Assembly (NCBI RefSeq): GCF_009371975.2
Contig: NZ_VIKT02000004.1
Span: 104,789 to 168,788, forward strand
DNA length: 64,000 nucleotides
Direction of reading: 5' to 3'
DNA from: Microcella pacifica
Lineage (GTDB): Bacteria; Actinomycetota; Actinomycetes; Actinomycetales; Microbacteriaceae
Each line of letters begins with the position of its first letter. The stretch's first letter is position 1. The notes under the pieces were generated by a model that saw only the letters and a program-made list of their open reading frames with translations, was not told where the DNA came from and did no database searches. Both the position numbers and the translations under genes were made by a program. Below are positions 37,529-46,800 of this stretch, one piece after another.

Positions 37529-38294
37529 AGGGCAGGCGGCGCTCAATCTCGTCGATGACGTCGGGCAGCGCGAGCACGCGAAAGTGCCCGACCCGGTCGA
37601 GGACGACGTTCTCGGCTCCGTCGAGGTGCGCGATCGCGCGCGGCACGTACTGGTCGACGGCGCTCACGAGCGACGTAATGCGGTCGTTGACCTCGGTGCG
37701 AGCATCCAGCGTTCGGATGATGGCCGCCTCGGGGCGGAACTCCCGCCACGGCCCGAGCCCCCAGCGCGCGACGGGCGTGCCGCGAAACGGCGTGTTGACG
37801 GTGATCAGGCGCGTGAGGCGCCGCTTCGGCGGTGTGGCCGCAGCGTCGGCATCGGCGAGCAGCATCGCCTTGCCGATGAGCCCGCCCTTCGAGTGGGTGA
37901 CGAGCACCACCTCGCGCAGATCGCGGTCGACGACGTAGTCGGCGAGCAGGCGCGCGGCGCGGTCGATGGGCCGGTGGTTGAGGCCGAGCTCGGCGACACG
38001 GTGCACGGGGTACCCGCGCGCCGCGAGCCGCTCGCCGATGGCGCGCAGGTAGTGCCACGACTCGAACACGCCGGGGATGAGCAGCACGGGCGGCCGCGCC
38101 GGGCCGCTGCCGTCCTCGTCAAGCGGGTCGTTCGGCGGGGGCGGGAGCATCCCGTACCGCACGGGGCCCAGTCGCGATCGCGCGATGTAGGCCAGGTCGG
38201 CGGCGAGCCCGGCGGCGCTGCGCACGACGCCGGGGCGGCGCGCGGGGCCCGGGTTGGCGCTCGGGCCGTCGGTGCGGTCGTGGGGGTCGTTCAT
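37527..38294 (-). CDS. Alpha/beta hydrolase (lipase/esterase-like)
   Basis: A 255-aa hydrolase. The oxyanion segment VLLIPGVFESWHYL and the nucleophile elbow VTHSKGGLIGKA (GxSxG-like, Ser near residue 135) are clear. A C-terminal His in RVGHFRVLAL may complete the triad. No signal peptide, so probably cytoplasmic; substrate unknown. ATG 38294 is divergent from the DUF2510 gene at 38376. Confidence 0.82.
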   Translation of the reverse strand: MNDPHDRTDGPSANPGPARRPGVVRSAAGLAADLAYIARSRLGPVRYGMLPPPPNDPLDEDGSGPARPPVLLIPGVFESWHYLRAIGERLAARGYPVHRVAELGLNHRPIDRAARLLADYVVDRDLREVVLVTHSKGGLIGKAMLLADADAAATPPKRRLTRLITVNTPFRGTPVARWGLGPWREFRPEAAIIRTLDARTEVNDRITSLVSAVDQYVPRAIAHLDGAENVVLDRVGHFRVLALPDVIDEIERRLP

Positions 38295-38375
38295 GGCGGG
38301 TCGACCCTAGCGAGGTGGGCTGGGGGCGCGTACGCTGGCCGCACAGTCTGAGCATTACCCAGCGAGAGGATCGGC

Positions 38376-39311
38376 GTGACGGAGACGAATCTGCCCGAGG
38401 GCTGGTATCGCGATCCGTCGCTGCCGGCGACGCGACGCTGGTGGGACGGCACGGCGTGGACCGATCACGTGCGCCCCGATGAGGATGCTGGGCTCGGGTT
38501 GGGCTCACCGCGACGCTCGGCGGCCTCCGCCGCATCGGTCGCCTCCCCCGCGGTGACCGAGGCGACGACCTTCGCGGTGCCGTCGGAGCTCGAGGGCACG
38601 AAGCCGGTGTCGTCGGTGGGTTCAGCGGCAGTGGGTTCTGCGGCGGTCGGTTCTGGGGCGGTCGGCTCTGCTGCCGTCTCTTCTTCCGTGGTCGCCGACC
38701 CGTTCGGTGCCGGCAGTTGGAAGACAGAGACCCCTCCGTGGGCCGAGTCGGGCGCCGCCGTGCCGACGGCCGCGGGGTCGTTCGCGGCACCCACGTCGGT
38801 CGCCGAATTGGAGTCGGTCGACTACGCCCCCATGGAGCGCTCGTGGGGGTCGTCTGCCGCGTCGGCGCCGGTGCGGCGCACGCCGCTCGCGACGGGCACG
38901 GCGGGTGCTTGGCTGCTCGCGCTCTCCCCCATCCTGAACCTGCTGCTCGTCATCGGCGTGGGAGCGCTCGTGCTCAGCGACCCGCCGTCGCCGGTCGCGG
39001 CGATCTCGGCGTGGGTCGCGAGCGGGCTCACGCTCGCGTGGCTCGTGCTCGCCGTCGTCGCCGACTTCCGGCGCCTCGGCGCCCTCGGCTACGCCTCGCG
39101 TCCCTCCGTGTTCTGGATCATCCTCGGCCCCCTGCCCTACCTCATCTCCCGCGCCGCGCACGTGCACCGCGCAACGGGTCGCGGCTCGGCGCCGCTGTGG
39201 GTGTACCTCGTCGTGTCGCTGCTCGTGGGCGCTGCGGCGGTCGGGCTCGTGCTGTGGGCGACTGCCGGCTCGCTCGCGTGGCCGGACGTTCTCGGCGAGC
39301 TCGGGCTGTAG
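38376..39311 (+). CDS. DUF2510 membrane protein (fourth copy)
   Basis: A 311-aa protein: DUF2510 domain at residues 5-30 (GWYRDPSLPATRRWWDGTAW), Ala/Ser/Val-rich linker with AVGSAAVGSGAVGSAAV repeats (about 85-105), then about four membrane helices (170-305). It starts at GTG 38376 with GAGAGGA upstream. Unknown function; same layout as the three genes at 20-24 kb but separated from them by 14 kb. Confidence 0.8.
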   Translation: MTETNLPEGWYRDPSLPATRRWWDGTAWTDHVRPDEDAGLGLGSPRRSAASAASVASPAVTEATTFAVPSELEGTKPVSSVGSAAVGSAAVGSGAVGSAAVSSSVVADPFGAGSWKTETPPWAESGAAVPTAAGSFAAPTSVAELESVDYAPMERSWGSSAASAPVRRTPLATGTAGAWLLALSPILNLLLVIGVGALVLSDPPSPVAAISAWVASGLTLAWLVLAVVADFRRLGALGYASRPSVFWIILGPLPYLISRAAHVHRATGRGSAPLWVYLVVSLLVGAAAVGLVLWATAGSLAWPDVLGELGL

Positions 39312-39323
39312 GAGCGGCCGCCG

Positions 39324-39691
39324 TCAGTCCCAGACAACGGTGACGCCGGCCGCCTCATCGAAGACGCGGTCCACGGTGGCAAGCGGCAGCCCCTCAGCGG
39401 CGGCTTGCGCGGCGAGCATTCTGTCGAACGGGTCTGCGTGCGCGTCGAGCAGGAGCAGGAGCAGGGTTGCCAGGCTGCGAGCTCGTCGTGCGGCAGCGGC
39501 TCGAAGAACGCGGGTGTTGTGTCAACGCCGGGCAGGAACCCGAGCTCCCGCTCGGCCACCGGCTCGACGGCGACGAGTCGCGCCACGGGCCGTCCGCCGC
39601 GGGCGATGACAATGTCGCCGCCGAGTTCGACGCGCGCAAGCAGTTCTGACAGGCGCGTCTTCACCTCGTGCACGGTCACCTGCTCGCTCAT
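39324..39691 (-). pseudogene. Decayed Phd/PIN toxin-antitoxin module
   Basis: ATG 39691 begins an intact-looking Phd-type antitoxin (VHEVKTRLSELLARVELG ... ELGFLPGVD ... LPHDELAAW) closely matching the pair at 47909-48172. Just after that, in another frame, a PIN toxin remnant reads LLLLLDAHADPFDRMLAAQ and ends VTVVWD at 39324. Compared with the intact toxin at 47520-47912, about 80 central residues (everything between LLLDTH and DPFDRMLA, including the conserved Glu) are gone. The toxin must be dead. The antitoxin may still be made with an altered tail. Confidence 0.85.
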
Positions 39692-39757
39692 GCACAGGAA
39701 TCGTACTGGACTGTCAACGGCTTCGGCCTGCGCCCACACCGCCCCTAGGCTGTCGGC

Positions 39758-40159
39758 ATGCTGATCGATGAGCAGTTTCGCGAATGGGCATCTCTGGCCG
39801 CAAACGTGCTCGAGGGGGTCGGCATCGTCGCCGTCCTCGTGGGCGTACTGGTCTCGGCGGCCCTCGCGGTGCCCAACCTGGTGCGACGGTCAGGTGACGT
39901 CTTCGAGTCGCTGCGCCGACACCTGGGCCGGTCGATCCTGCTGGGCCTCGAGTTCCTCGTCGCGGGCGACATCGTGCGCACGGTCGCGGTCGAGCCGACC
40001 CTCGAGAACGTGGGAGTGCTCGCCATCATCGTGCTCGTGCGCACCGGCTTGAGCTTCGTGCTCGAGCTGGAGATCACGGGCCGCTGGCCGTGGCAGGCGA
40101 AGCCCGGTCATGATGCGGTTCGGGATGCTCAGCGCGAGCCGAGCCGCCCTACAGACTGA
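39758..40159 (+). CDS. DUF1622 family membrane protein
   Basis: A 133-aa protein with about three membrane helices: GVGIVAVLVGVLVSAALAV, ILLGLEFLVAGDIVRTV, and VGVLAIIVLVRTGLSFVLEL. The middle segment with GLEFLVAxDIxRT is the family hallmark. Function unknown. Its 3' end overlaps the convergent MazF gene by 11 bp. Confidence 0.8.
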   Translation: MLIDEQFREWASLAANVLEGVGIVAVLVGVLVSAALAVPNLVRRSGDVFESLRRHLGRSILLGLEFLVAGDIVRTVAVEPTLENVGVLAIIVLVRTGLSFVLELEITGRWPWQAKPGHDAVRDAQREPSRPTD

Positions 40160-40490
40160 GCACGCGCCGCAGCCCCGAGTCGATCTCCCGCATGAGGGGC
40201 GTCGGCAGCCGGCCGATCGGCTCGCCGATGTGGTCTCGGTCAAGCGTCAGCACCTCGGTGGCGATCACGACGGAGTCTTTCGGCAAACCGCTCGCACTCG
40301 CGGGAACGAAGACGTTCCCAGGGATTCCCGCACGCGCCGTCCTGCTCGAGATCGCCGCGACGACGACCCTGCCGAGTCGAGAGCGCGTGTAGTCGTTGCT
40401 CTGGACGATGATGACGGGGCGGTGCTTTGCCGGGCCCCGATCGACGATGGGCCCGAGATCGACCCAGCACACGTCGCCGCGTGCGATCAC
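40149..40490 (-). CDS. MazF/PemK family mRNA interferase toxin
   Basis: A 113-aa endoribonuclease toxin: RGDVCWVDLGP at the start, RPVIIVQSNDYTRSRLG, and VVVAAISSRTARAG are the conserved MazF strands. It starts at GTG 40490 inside the antitoxin stop (GTGA), so it is translationally coupled to it. Complete length for the family, so probably functional. Confidence 0.92.
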   Translation of the reverse strand: MIARGDVCWVDLGPIVDRGPAKHRPVIIVQSNDYTRSRLGRVVVAAISSRTARAGIPGNVFVPASASGLPKDSVVIATEVLTLDRDHIGEPIGRLPTPLMREIDSGLRRVLSL

Positions 40491-40762
40491 CAGTCGTCAT
40501 CCTCAGTGAGGAGCTCCAGCCGACGCAGCGACTGTCGCGAGAGGTCGGCGCGCTCGCGCTCCTCCGCAGCCCGCGCGTGGGAGTCGCCGCGCACGGTCTG
40601 CAGTGCCGCGTCGATCTCGCTCGTGAGAGCCTCACGCTCGACGCTGTCGAGGTAGTGCTGCGCCGCGGTCGCGTAGAACTGCGAGCGGCTCATGCCGAGG
40701 TCGGGCCGCGCACGTTCCACCTTCTCGAACAGCGGGTCGGGAACCGAGATCGCGGTCTTCAT
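40487..40762 (-). CDS. Ribbon-helix-helix antitoxin of the MazF pair
   Basis: A 91-aa protein. The N-terminal RHH DNA-binding domain is KTAISVPDPLFEKVERARPD with GMSRSQFYATAAQHYLD. The acidic C-terminus (LELLTEDDDW) would wrap MazF. ATG 40762 is chosen because a -10 box lies six bases before it and no Shine-Dalgarno exists. A GTG at 40792 would place the operator inside the gene. Confidence 0.88.
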   Translation of the reverse strand: MKTAISVPDPLFEKVERARPDLGMSRSQFYATAAQHYLDSVEREALTSEIDAALQTVRGDSHARAAEERERADLSRQSLRRLELLTEDDDW

Positions 40763-40768
40763 GCCGAA

Positions 40769-40786
40769 AGTATAACCGGGTATAAC
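40769..40786 (-). promoter_or_regulatory. Leaderless promoter and operator of the MazEF-like operon
   Basis: On the minus strand TATACT (40769-40774) stands six bases before ATG 40762, the spacing of a leaderless start. Overlapping it are two direct repeats, GTATAAC at 40770-40776 and 40780-40786, three bases apart, a good binding site for two RHH dimers. Confidence 0.65.
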
Positions 40787-40795
40787 TTTCACGGA

Positions 40796-41224
40796 TCAGG
40801 CTTCGACGAGGGTCGACTCGGGCGGCGCGTGCTCGCGTACGCCGCGCATGTGACTGATGAGGACGGACCGCAGGTGCACGCCCGCCCGGTCGCAGGCGTC
40901 GGCGACGACGCGCATCCAGTCGCGGTCGAGGCGACCGGGGTCGGGCGACCCGCGCCGCTCGAGCGCGAGAATAAGCTCGGTGTGCGCGGTGTGGCGGGCG
41001 ATCTCATCGATCGCCGTGAACAGCATGTCGGCCGCGTCGGCGGGCGGGCGCCGCGGCAGGTCGTTGCACGGCATGCTGAGCCCGTCGCCGCCGAACGCGC
41101 TGGGCGGGAAGAACAACCACAGCTGCCAGCGGATGGCGGGGCCGAGCACGGAGGCGATGCGCGCTTCGAGTCGCTCAAGGTCGTCGGCGGCCACGGGGCG
41201 GTAGGTGCGGAAGGCGCCGGTCAT
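40796..41224 (-). CDS. Uncharacterised actinobacterial protein, possibly JAB/RadC-like (copy 1)
   Basis: A 142-aa protein paralogous to 48192-48662. Conserved in both: MTGAFRTY, GPAIRWQLWLFFP, MPC-DLPRRxPADAAD, ELILxLERRGxPDPGRLDR, LRxVLISHxRGVREH. The segment ERRGSPDPGRLDRDW followed by a helix and strand resembles the HNHPSGxxxPSxxD metal site of RadC/JAB proteins with the His ligands replaced; this is my inference only. No membrane segment. Start ATG 41224. It lies between MazEF-like and pRiA4b-like genes, as its paralogue lies among the same kinds. Confidence 0.7.
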   Translation of the reverse strand: MTGAFRTYRPVAADDLERLEARIASVLGPAIRWQLWLFFPPSAFGGDGLSMPCNDLPRRPPADAADMLFTAIDEIARHTAHTELILALERRGSPDPGRLDRDWMRVVADACDRAGVHLRSVLISHMRGVREHAPPESTLVEA

Positions 41225-41331
41225 GCCGTGAAGGATGCCGCGCGAGTCGACTCCGCATGTCGATCGTGCCAACATCCGTGCGGTGGCAACCCGCCCGACC
41301 TGCTGGGGAGGAGCAACCCGAGGAGGCGGCT

Positions 41332-42645
41332 CTAGGCGGGCAGCATTCTGCCAAGCATCTGCCAGCCCAGCGCACGACCAGTAGAGGTCAGCTCGCCACT
41401 CCACTCCCAGCGCTTGCGGCCTTCTGCGAACGCGCCGAGGTCGTGCAGCGCCGGGAGCACCTCGTAGAGCATGTACCGCACCGAGTCTGTCGACACGGTG
41501 CCTTCCAGCTGATCGCCGGGGACTCCCCTACCCGGATCGCGCCAGCCGAGAGCGGTGAGGTCGAGCGCGAGTTGCGCCGCGAGCTGCCGCTCGTCGAGCG
41601 TTCGGCCCGTGACCAGGTGCAGGGCTAGCAGCAGCATGAGGTCGCGGCTGACGTCGCTCGTCTGCCGGGAAACGAGGTTCTCGGCGACGTGCCGCCACAG
41701 CCCGCCCGGGTCGCCGACAAGGCGCCGCGCGACCGCCGTCAACGCGATGCGGCCCTTCGCAACGCGCAGCAGCCCGAGCCAGCGCATCCGGGCACGCAGG
41801 TCGGAGATGTCGGGAGTGAGATCTTCCCGGTTCATCTTCCCGACATCGCGGTGCTCCCAGCCGAGCTCGCGCATGGCCTCGCGCACGAGGGCGGGCGGCA
41901 ACCAGCCTGCAGCGGTGAGGGCTGTGCCCTCGGGGCCGATACGGCGGAGCATCCAGCGGACGGGCGCGATGCTCGCCTCGATTGCGGCGTCGGTGGCAAT
42001 CGGTGGATGTTCGGCCGCCGCCGCAGCGCGCTCGAGCCACTTCTGTCCCACTTCGGAGTTCACGCGCGTCAGCAGTGGCCGCAGCGCGGGCAGCTCGGTC
42101 GTGACGTCGAGCAGTCGGCGCACCGACGCGGTCGCCGTTGCCGGGTCGAACTGCGCCGGGTCGACGGGCATGCGAGAACGTTGCGGGATGGCGACGGCCT
42201 CGTTCCAGGCGTGGATACCTCCGACGTCGTCGAGCGGGCCGCGCCTTGCGCCGTCGACCGCGGGCATGGGCCGGGCATCGTTGCTGCGTTTGATGTCGTC
42301 GCTCTCGTCGTCGAGCCGTTCGATCGCGACGTGCCAGCTGTCGCCGAAGTCGTACTCGTAGTGGAGCGTGCCGTCGGCGAGGGCGAGCGCGTCGCCGATC
42401 GTCTCGTCGGTGTCGGGCAGTCCGTCCATCTCGTCGAGCAGGTTGGCGGGCAGCCACGCGAGGTCGACGCCGTCGTGGGCGCGAGAGCAGGGGTCGAGGG
42501 TGCGCCACTGGTGCAGGTGCACGTTCTGCCAGTCGAAGAGCCGCTGCAGCACGAGGTGCATGACGTCGAGGGGTGTGCTCGGATCGATGTCGAGCGTGCG
42601 CCAGATTAAGGGCGCGGAGTCTGCGAGGCGGAGTCGTACGCGCAT
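41332..42645 (-). CDS. Plasmid pRiA4b ORF-3 family protein (copy 1)
   Basis: A 437-aa protein whose N-terminal 150 residues match the pRiA4b ORF-3/IS1096 TnpR-like family: RLRLADSAPLIWRTLDID, LVLQRLFDWQNVHLHQW, and HYEYDFGDSWHVAIE. The C-terminal 250 residues are a domain shared with the paralogue at 49931-51223. The family travels with mobile elements; biochemical role unknown. ATG 42645. Confidence 0.82.
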   Translation of the reverse strand: MRVRLRLADSAPLIWRTLDIDPSTPLDVMHLVLQRLFDWQNVHLHQWRTLDPCSRAHDGVDLAWLPANLLDEMDGLPDTDETIGDALALADGTLHYEYDFGDSWHVAIERLDDESDDIKRSNDARPMPAVDGARRGPLDDVGGIHAWNEAVAIPQRSRMPVDPAQFDPATATASVRRLLDVTTELPALRPLLTRVNSEVGQKWLERAAAAAEHPPIATDAAIEASIAPVRWMLRRIGPEGTALTAAGWLPPALVREAMRELGWEHRDVGKMNREDLTPDISDLRARMRWLGLLRVAKGRIALTAVARRLVGDPGGLWRHVAENLVSRQTSDVSRDLMLLLALHLVTGRTLDERQLAAQLALDLTALGWRDPGRGVPGDQLEGTVSTDSVRYMLYEVLPALHDLGAFAEGRKRWEWSGELTSTGRALGWQMLGRMLPA

Positions 42646-42682
42646 GGCTCCACGGTAGCGAGAGACGCAGCGAGCCTGGATC

Positions 42683-42946
42683 TCACGTGACTGCGTTGTG
42701 CAATGCCTCTCGAATCACGTCAGAGCGCGTCTTTCCATCACGCGCGGCACGCGCATCGATGTCGGCGAGTTCCTCCTCGGTGAGGCGCAGTGCGACTACT
42801 TGCGAGGCAACCGCCCCGCGACCGGGTCGACCGCGGCCACGTTTCTTGAGAGCGTCCACACCGTAGCCGGACTCAGCCTCGGCGGCCCATGCAACGATCT
42901 GCTCGTCGGCGACCGGTTCGCCAACGACCGTCTCGCCTCTCTCCAT
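42683..42946 (-). CDS. Ribbon-helix-helix antitoxin-like protein (orphan copy)
   Basis: An 87-aa protein: EQIVAWAAEAESGYGV, a basic KKRGRGRPGRG hinge, then an RHH domain with VVALRLTEEELADIDA. It is 60-70% like the protein at 51688-51939 by eye. The start at 42946 is chosen because a -10 (TACGAT, 42954-42959) lies seven bases upstream; another ATG is at 42952. No toxin gene follows, unlike the paralogue. Confidence 0.78.
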   Translation of the reverse strand: MERGETVVGEPVADEQIVAWAAEAESGYGVDALKKRGRGRPGRGAVASQVVALRLTEEELADIDARAARDGKTRSDVIREALHNAVT

Positions 42947-42953
42947 GCGCATT

Positions 42954-42972
42954 ATCGTATGACGAAATTACC
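42954..42972 (-). promoter_or_regulatory. Leaderless promoter with conserved operator (RHH copy 1)
   Basis: Minus-strand -10 TACGAT is preceded by GGTAATTTCGT, the same 11 bases in the same position as before the paralogue at 51939. Conservation of this non-coding block suggests the RHH proteins bind it. Confidence 0.6.
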
Positions 42973-43032
42973 CGCGCCGCGACGGCGATAGTTGACTGTC
43001 TGAAGCCATGGCACAGGCTGTGTGCATGCGTC

Positions 43033-43332
43033 CTACGGTGCGCTGGCGTGGAACTCGATGGAGAGCCCGAGAGCCCTAGCTACCTTGACGATCGTCGCAA
43101 AGCTGGGATTGCCCTCGGCGGAGAGCGCCTTGTACAGACCTTCGCGGCTTATCCCTGTTCGACGTGACAACTCGCTGAGGTTGCCGGAACGCGCGATGGC
43201 GCCAAGAGCCGTAGCGATCACAGCCGGGTCGTCTCCGGCTTCTTCGATCGCGGCTTCCAGGTACGCCGCCGCCGTTTCCACGTCCGGTAGGTAGTCGGCC
43301 GCATCAAAGCGACTCACCGTCTCAGCTTTCAT
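43033..43332 (-). CDS. HigA-like antitoxin (addiction module antidote, TIGR02684 type)
   Basis: A 99-aa XRE-fold antitoxin: DAADYLPDVETAAAYLEAA at the N-terminus, then an HTH with NLSELSRRTGISREGLYKAL and FATIVKVARALGL. ATG 43332 lies inside the 3' end of the toxin gene (11-bp overlap). Toxin-first order is typical of HigBA-like pairs. Confidence 0.88.
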   Translation of the reverse strand: MKAETVSRFDAADYLPDVETAAAYLEAAIEEAGDDPAVIATALGAIARSGNLSELSRRTGISREGLYKALSAEGNPSFATIVKVARALGLSIEFHASAP

Positions 43333-43651
43333 GGTGCCGCCCTCTCCACTCGCTCGCCAACTCGTACGCCCGCTCGATGTCACGCGACTGCGTCGACTTG
43401 TCACCGCCGCACAACAGAAGCACGAGAGCCTTTCCGCGTCGCAGGTAGTAGACCCGGTACCCGGGCCCGCAGTCGATGCGCAGTTCCCATAGTCCTGAAC
43501 CTATCGATCGAGCGTCGCCTGCGTTCCCCTGTGCGAGTCGATCGATGCGCACCAGGATGCGTGCGACGGCGCGCATGTCCTTGACATTCGACAACCACCG
43601 GTCGAAGATGGCCGTCTTTCTCACCTCTATCTGTTGCCAACCATAGTTCAC
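43322..43651 (-). CDS. RelE/ParE-fold toxin (TIGR02683, HigB-like)
   Basis: A 109-aa toxin predicted to cleave ribosome-bound mRNA: FDRWLSNVKDMRAVARILVRID, GLWELRIDCGPGYRVYY, and LLLCGGDKSTQSRDIERA are the family signature. GTG 43651 has no Shine-Dalgarno. Complete length. The 157-bp gap to the next gene (43652-43808) shows nothing I can call. Confidence 0.9.
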   Translation of the reverse strand: MNYGWQQIEVRKTAIFDRWLSNVKDMRAVARILVRIDRLAQGNAGDARSIGSGLWELRIDCGPGYRVYYLRRGKALVLLLCGGDKSTQSRDIERAYELASEWRGRHHES

Positions 43652-43808
43652 AGAAGTGGCCGAATCAATCGCGGGTGGATGAAGTGGAGATCATTCGAGG
43701 AAGAGTGCCTTACTAAGTCACTTCGTGCGCATGCTCGAGGGGCGACCGTGGACTCGCTACGTCGACAGCTTCACGGGGAGGAGAGGTTGGTGGCACTCCC
43801 GGTGCCGG

Positions 43809-46800
43809 TCAATCGGGCCGTTCCTCGGTGAGGCGGATGAAGGCGCTGAGCTCGGCCACTCCCCCGGGTGTGGCGGGCAGCGAGTCGAGCAAGCCGGGCG
43901 AGTACACGAGGTAGGCGGCCCACTGGGCACGCGAGATAGCGACGTTGAGGCGGTTGCGGTTGAGCAGGAACTCCATGCCGCGGGGTGCGTCGCGTGAGCT
44001 GGAGGCGGCGAGCGAGACGATCGCGATGACGGCTTCCTGCCCCTGGAACTTGTCGACGGTGCCGACACGCGTGTCGTGCAGCCCGGCGGCGTCGAGACGT
44101 TCGCGGATGCACTGCTGCTGCGCGTTGTAGGGGGTGACGACGATGATGTCGTCGTCCCGAATGGTGCGCGTGGGGGCGCACACCTGCTCGCCGTCGTACC
44201 ACTCGGTGCCGAGGTGCTGCTGCACGAGGCGCACAACCTGGTCGGCCTCCTCGACCGATTCGGTCGCGTTGCCGTGGTGCTCGACGGGCACGGGATGCAG
44301 TCCGGGTGCGACGCCGTCGAGCTCGCGCACGGCGGCACTCGCGTGCGCGCGCAGCTGCCCCTCGTAGCTGAGCCGCGAGACGGGCTCGGCGAGGGCGGGG
44401 TGCAGGCGGCGCGTTTCGGCGAGGAAGTACCCGAAATCGTCGGGCAGCACGTCGTGCCCGTCGCTGAGGTATCCGAGTGCGCTGCCATCGATGGGCTCGG
44501 GGTGGCTGCCCTGGCTCACCTGGGGCAGCTGCTGCGGGTCGCCGAGCAGTAGCAGGTTCGTCGCGCTCACGCTCGCCGCGATGGTGGCGGCGAGGGCGAA
44601 CTGGCCGGCCTCATCGATGACGAGGAGGTCGAGGCTGCGGCGGCCGACGCGCTGGGGGTGGGCGAAGTCCCACGCGGTGCCGCCGATCACGTACCCCTCG
44701 GGACGGTCGGTGGTGAAGATGTCGAGCTGGTCGGCGGCGCCGAGCACGGTCCAGCGCGCCGTGGCGTAGTCGGCGGTGTCTGCGCCGCGCTTGGGTGCCT
44801 TGCCGACGAGCCGACCGTCGAGACCTGCCTGCACGACACCGTCGAGCACGTGCTCGACGGTCGTGTGGCTCTGGGCGACAACGCCGACCTTCCAGCCGTG
44901 GTCGCGCACGAGCGTGGCGATGACGTGCGAGCCGAGGTAGGTCTTGCCGGTGCCGGGCGGGCCCTGCACGGCGAGGTAGGAGCGGTCGAGGTCGAGCAGG
45001 CTCGCGACGACGGCTGCGACACGGTCGGGCTCCCCGTGCGCACCCGGCGTGACGGGCGCGAGGGGCGCACCGCTGCGGGTGCGCGGCGGTCGGCGGCGCA
45101 GGAGGTCGCCGACGGGTTCGGCGGGCCACACGCCCTGCGGCGCCGACAGGGCATCGACCAGCGCAGCGCCCCACTCTTCGATGGCTGGTTTCTGCTGCCC
45201 GGCAGGCGGGGGCGGCCCGGGCGTGAGGGCGACGGGCAGGTCGCTGTACTCGTCGACGCCGTCAGCGAGGGTTTCGGTCACGACGATGTGGTCGTCGGCG
45301 ACGGCCGCGATGGAGACGCTGCGGGTGGAGCGCGCGAGCCGGTCGCGGTTGTTCGACTGCATGGGCGCGGGCTGGTCGTACACGGCGAAGGGGCCGCTCA
45401 TGCCACCGACGGTCGGGCGGGAGCCGGGGGCCCACGTTCCGTGGAGGGTGAGCGTGCGGCGCAGCGACCGCTGCTTGCCGGTCTTGCCCCACGGGGTGGC
45501 GTCGTGCGGAGCATCCGGTGCCACGGTGAAGACGTCGCGCACATCGGCCCACTCGTCGAGGGGCGCGACAAGGCGGTCGAAGTGCTCCCACCAGTAGGTC
45601 TTGTGCTCGCGGCGGTGGTAGTCGATGGCGGCGGCCGCGTAGGCGAGGGCGCGCTGCTCGGGGCTGCGGTCGGGCTCGGTCGAGGGGGTGCCGTCGACGT
45701 TGGCGGCGAGCTCGAGCAGGGCGGTGCGCAGGGGTGAGTCGTCGATCTCGGGACCATCGCTCACCGCGTCATCCTCGTCATCGAGAAAGGCGGGTGCCGG
45801 TGCGGGATGCTCCGCCGCGAGCTCGCGCAACCACGAGGCGAGCCGCAGCGTGCTGACGCAGTCGACGCGGTTGTAGTCGCCGATGTCGTCGAGTATCTGC
45901 TGCGCGGCGGCGGTGTCGCCCGCGGCCCGCAGCTCGCGCGACCGCACGTATTCGGCGACGGAGTCGTCGCCCCGCGCGACGGCGGCTCCCTCACGGGCTT
46001 CGGGCCAGTAGATGGGTTCGAGGTACTTGATCGAGTAGCTGGGGCTGCCCACGCGCAGAGCCTTGCGCACGACCGGGTACAGGTCGACGAGCAGGCCGCT
46101 GCGCAGCCACTCGTCGACGATGTCTTCCCCCACCCCGTGCCGGGCGCTCAGCGACCGCAGGTGGGTGCGCTCGTAGGCGGCGTAGTGGTAGACGTGCAGG
46201 TCGGGGTGGATGGCGCGACGGGCTTGCACGTCGGCGAGGAAGGCGAGCAGGGCATCCCGTTCGTCGGCGAAGCTGTGCGCCCAGTAGGCGGTGAACCGGC
46301 TGTCGGCGTCGACCATGCCGAAGAGGTAGTCGAGGCCCCAGCGGGCGGGGTCGTGCTCGGTGTAGAGCGGGTCGCCTTCGAAGTCGAAGTAGAGGTCGCC
46401 GGGGCTGGGCGCGGGCAGGGCGTGCAGCACGGCAGGGTCGCGCACGCGCACGGGCGGGGCCGTGCCGGGGTCGGCTCCGGCGGCTTGGCGCTGCAGTTCG
46501 GCCTGCAGTCGCAGGGTGTCGAGCGTGCTCGCGGCGATGCCGTCGACCGCACCGCGGCTCTCGGCGAGCTGGGCGAGGGTCTCGATGCCGGCGGCGCCGA
46601 GCTTGGTCCACTGCGTTCCGGTGAGCCCGGCGACCTGGCTGACGTCGTCGTGGGCGGCGATCTCGTGCTCGCACCAGGCGCAGCTGCGGCAGTAGGTGAC
46701 ACTGGGGTCGCGCCACGCGATGGGTGCGCCGGCGGCGTCGCGGTCGCGCAGCAGCTGGTGCAGGCGGGCGCGTCGGGCGCGCAGTACGGGCGCGATGTCG

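Noticed and set aside
43634..43831. Small plus-strand frame between HigBA-like and TM0106-type genes
   Set aside because: No ribosome site, no family, and it overlaps the start of the toxin gene on the other strand.
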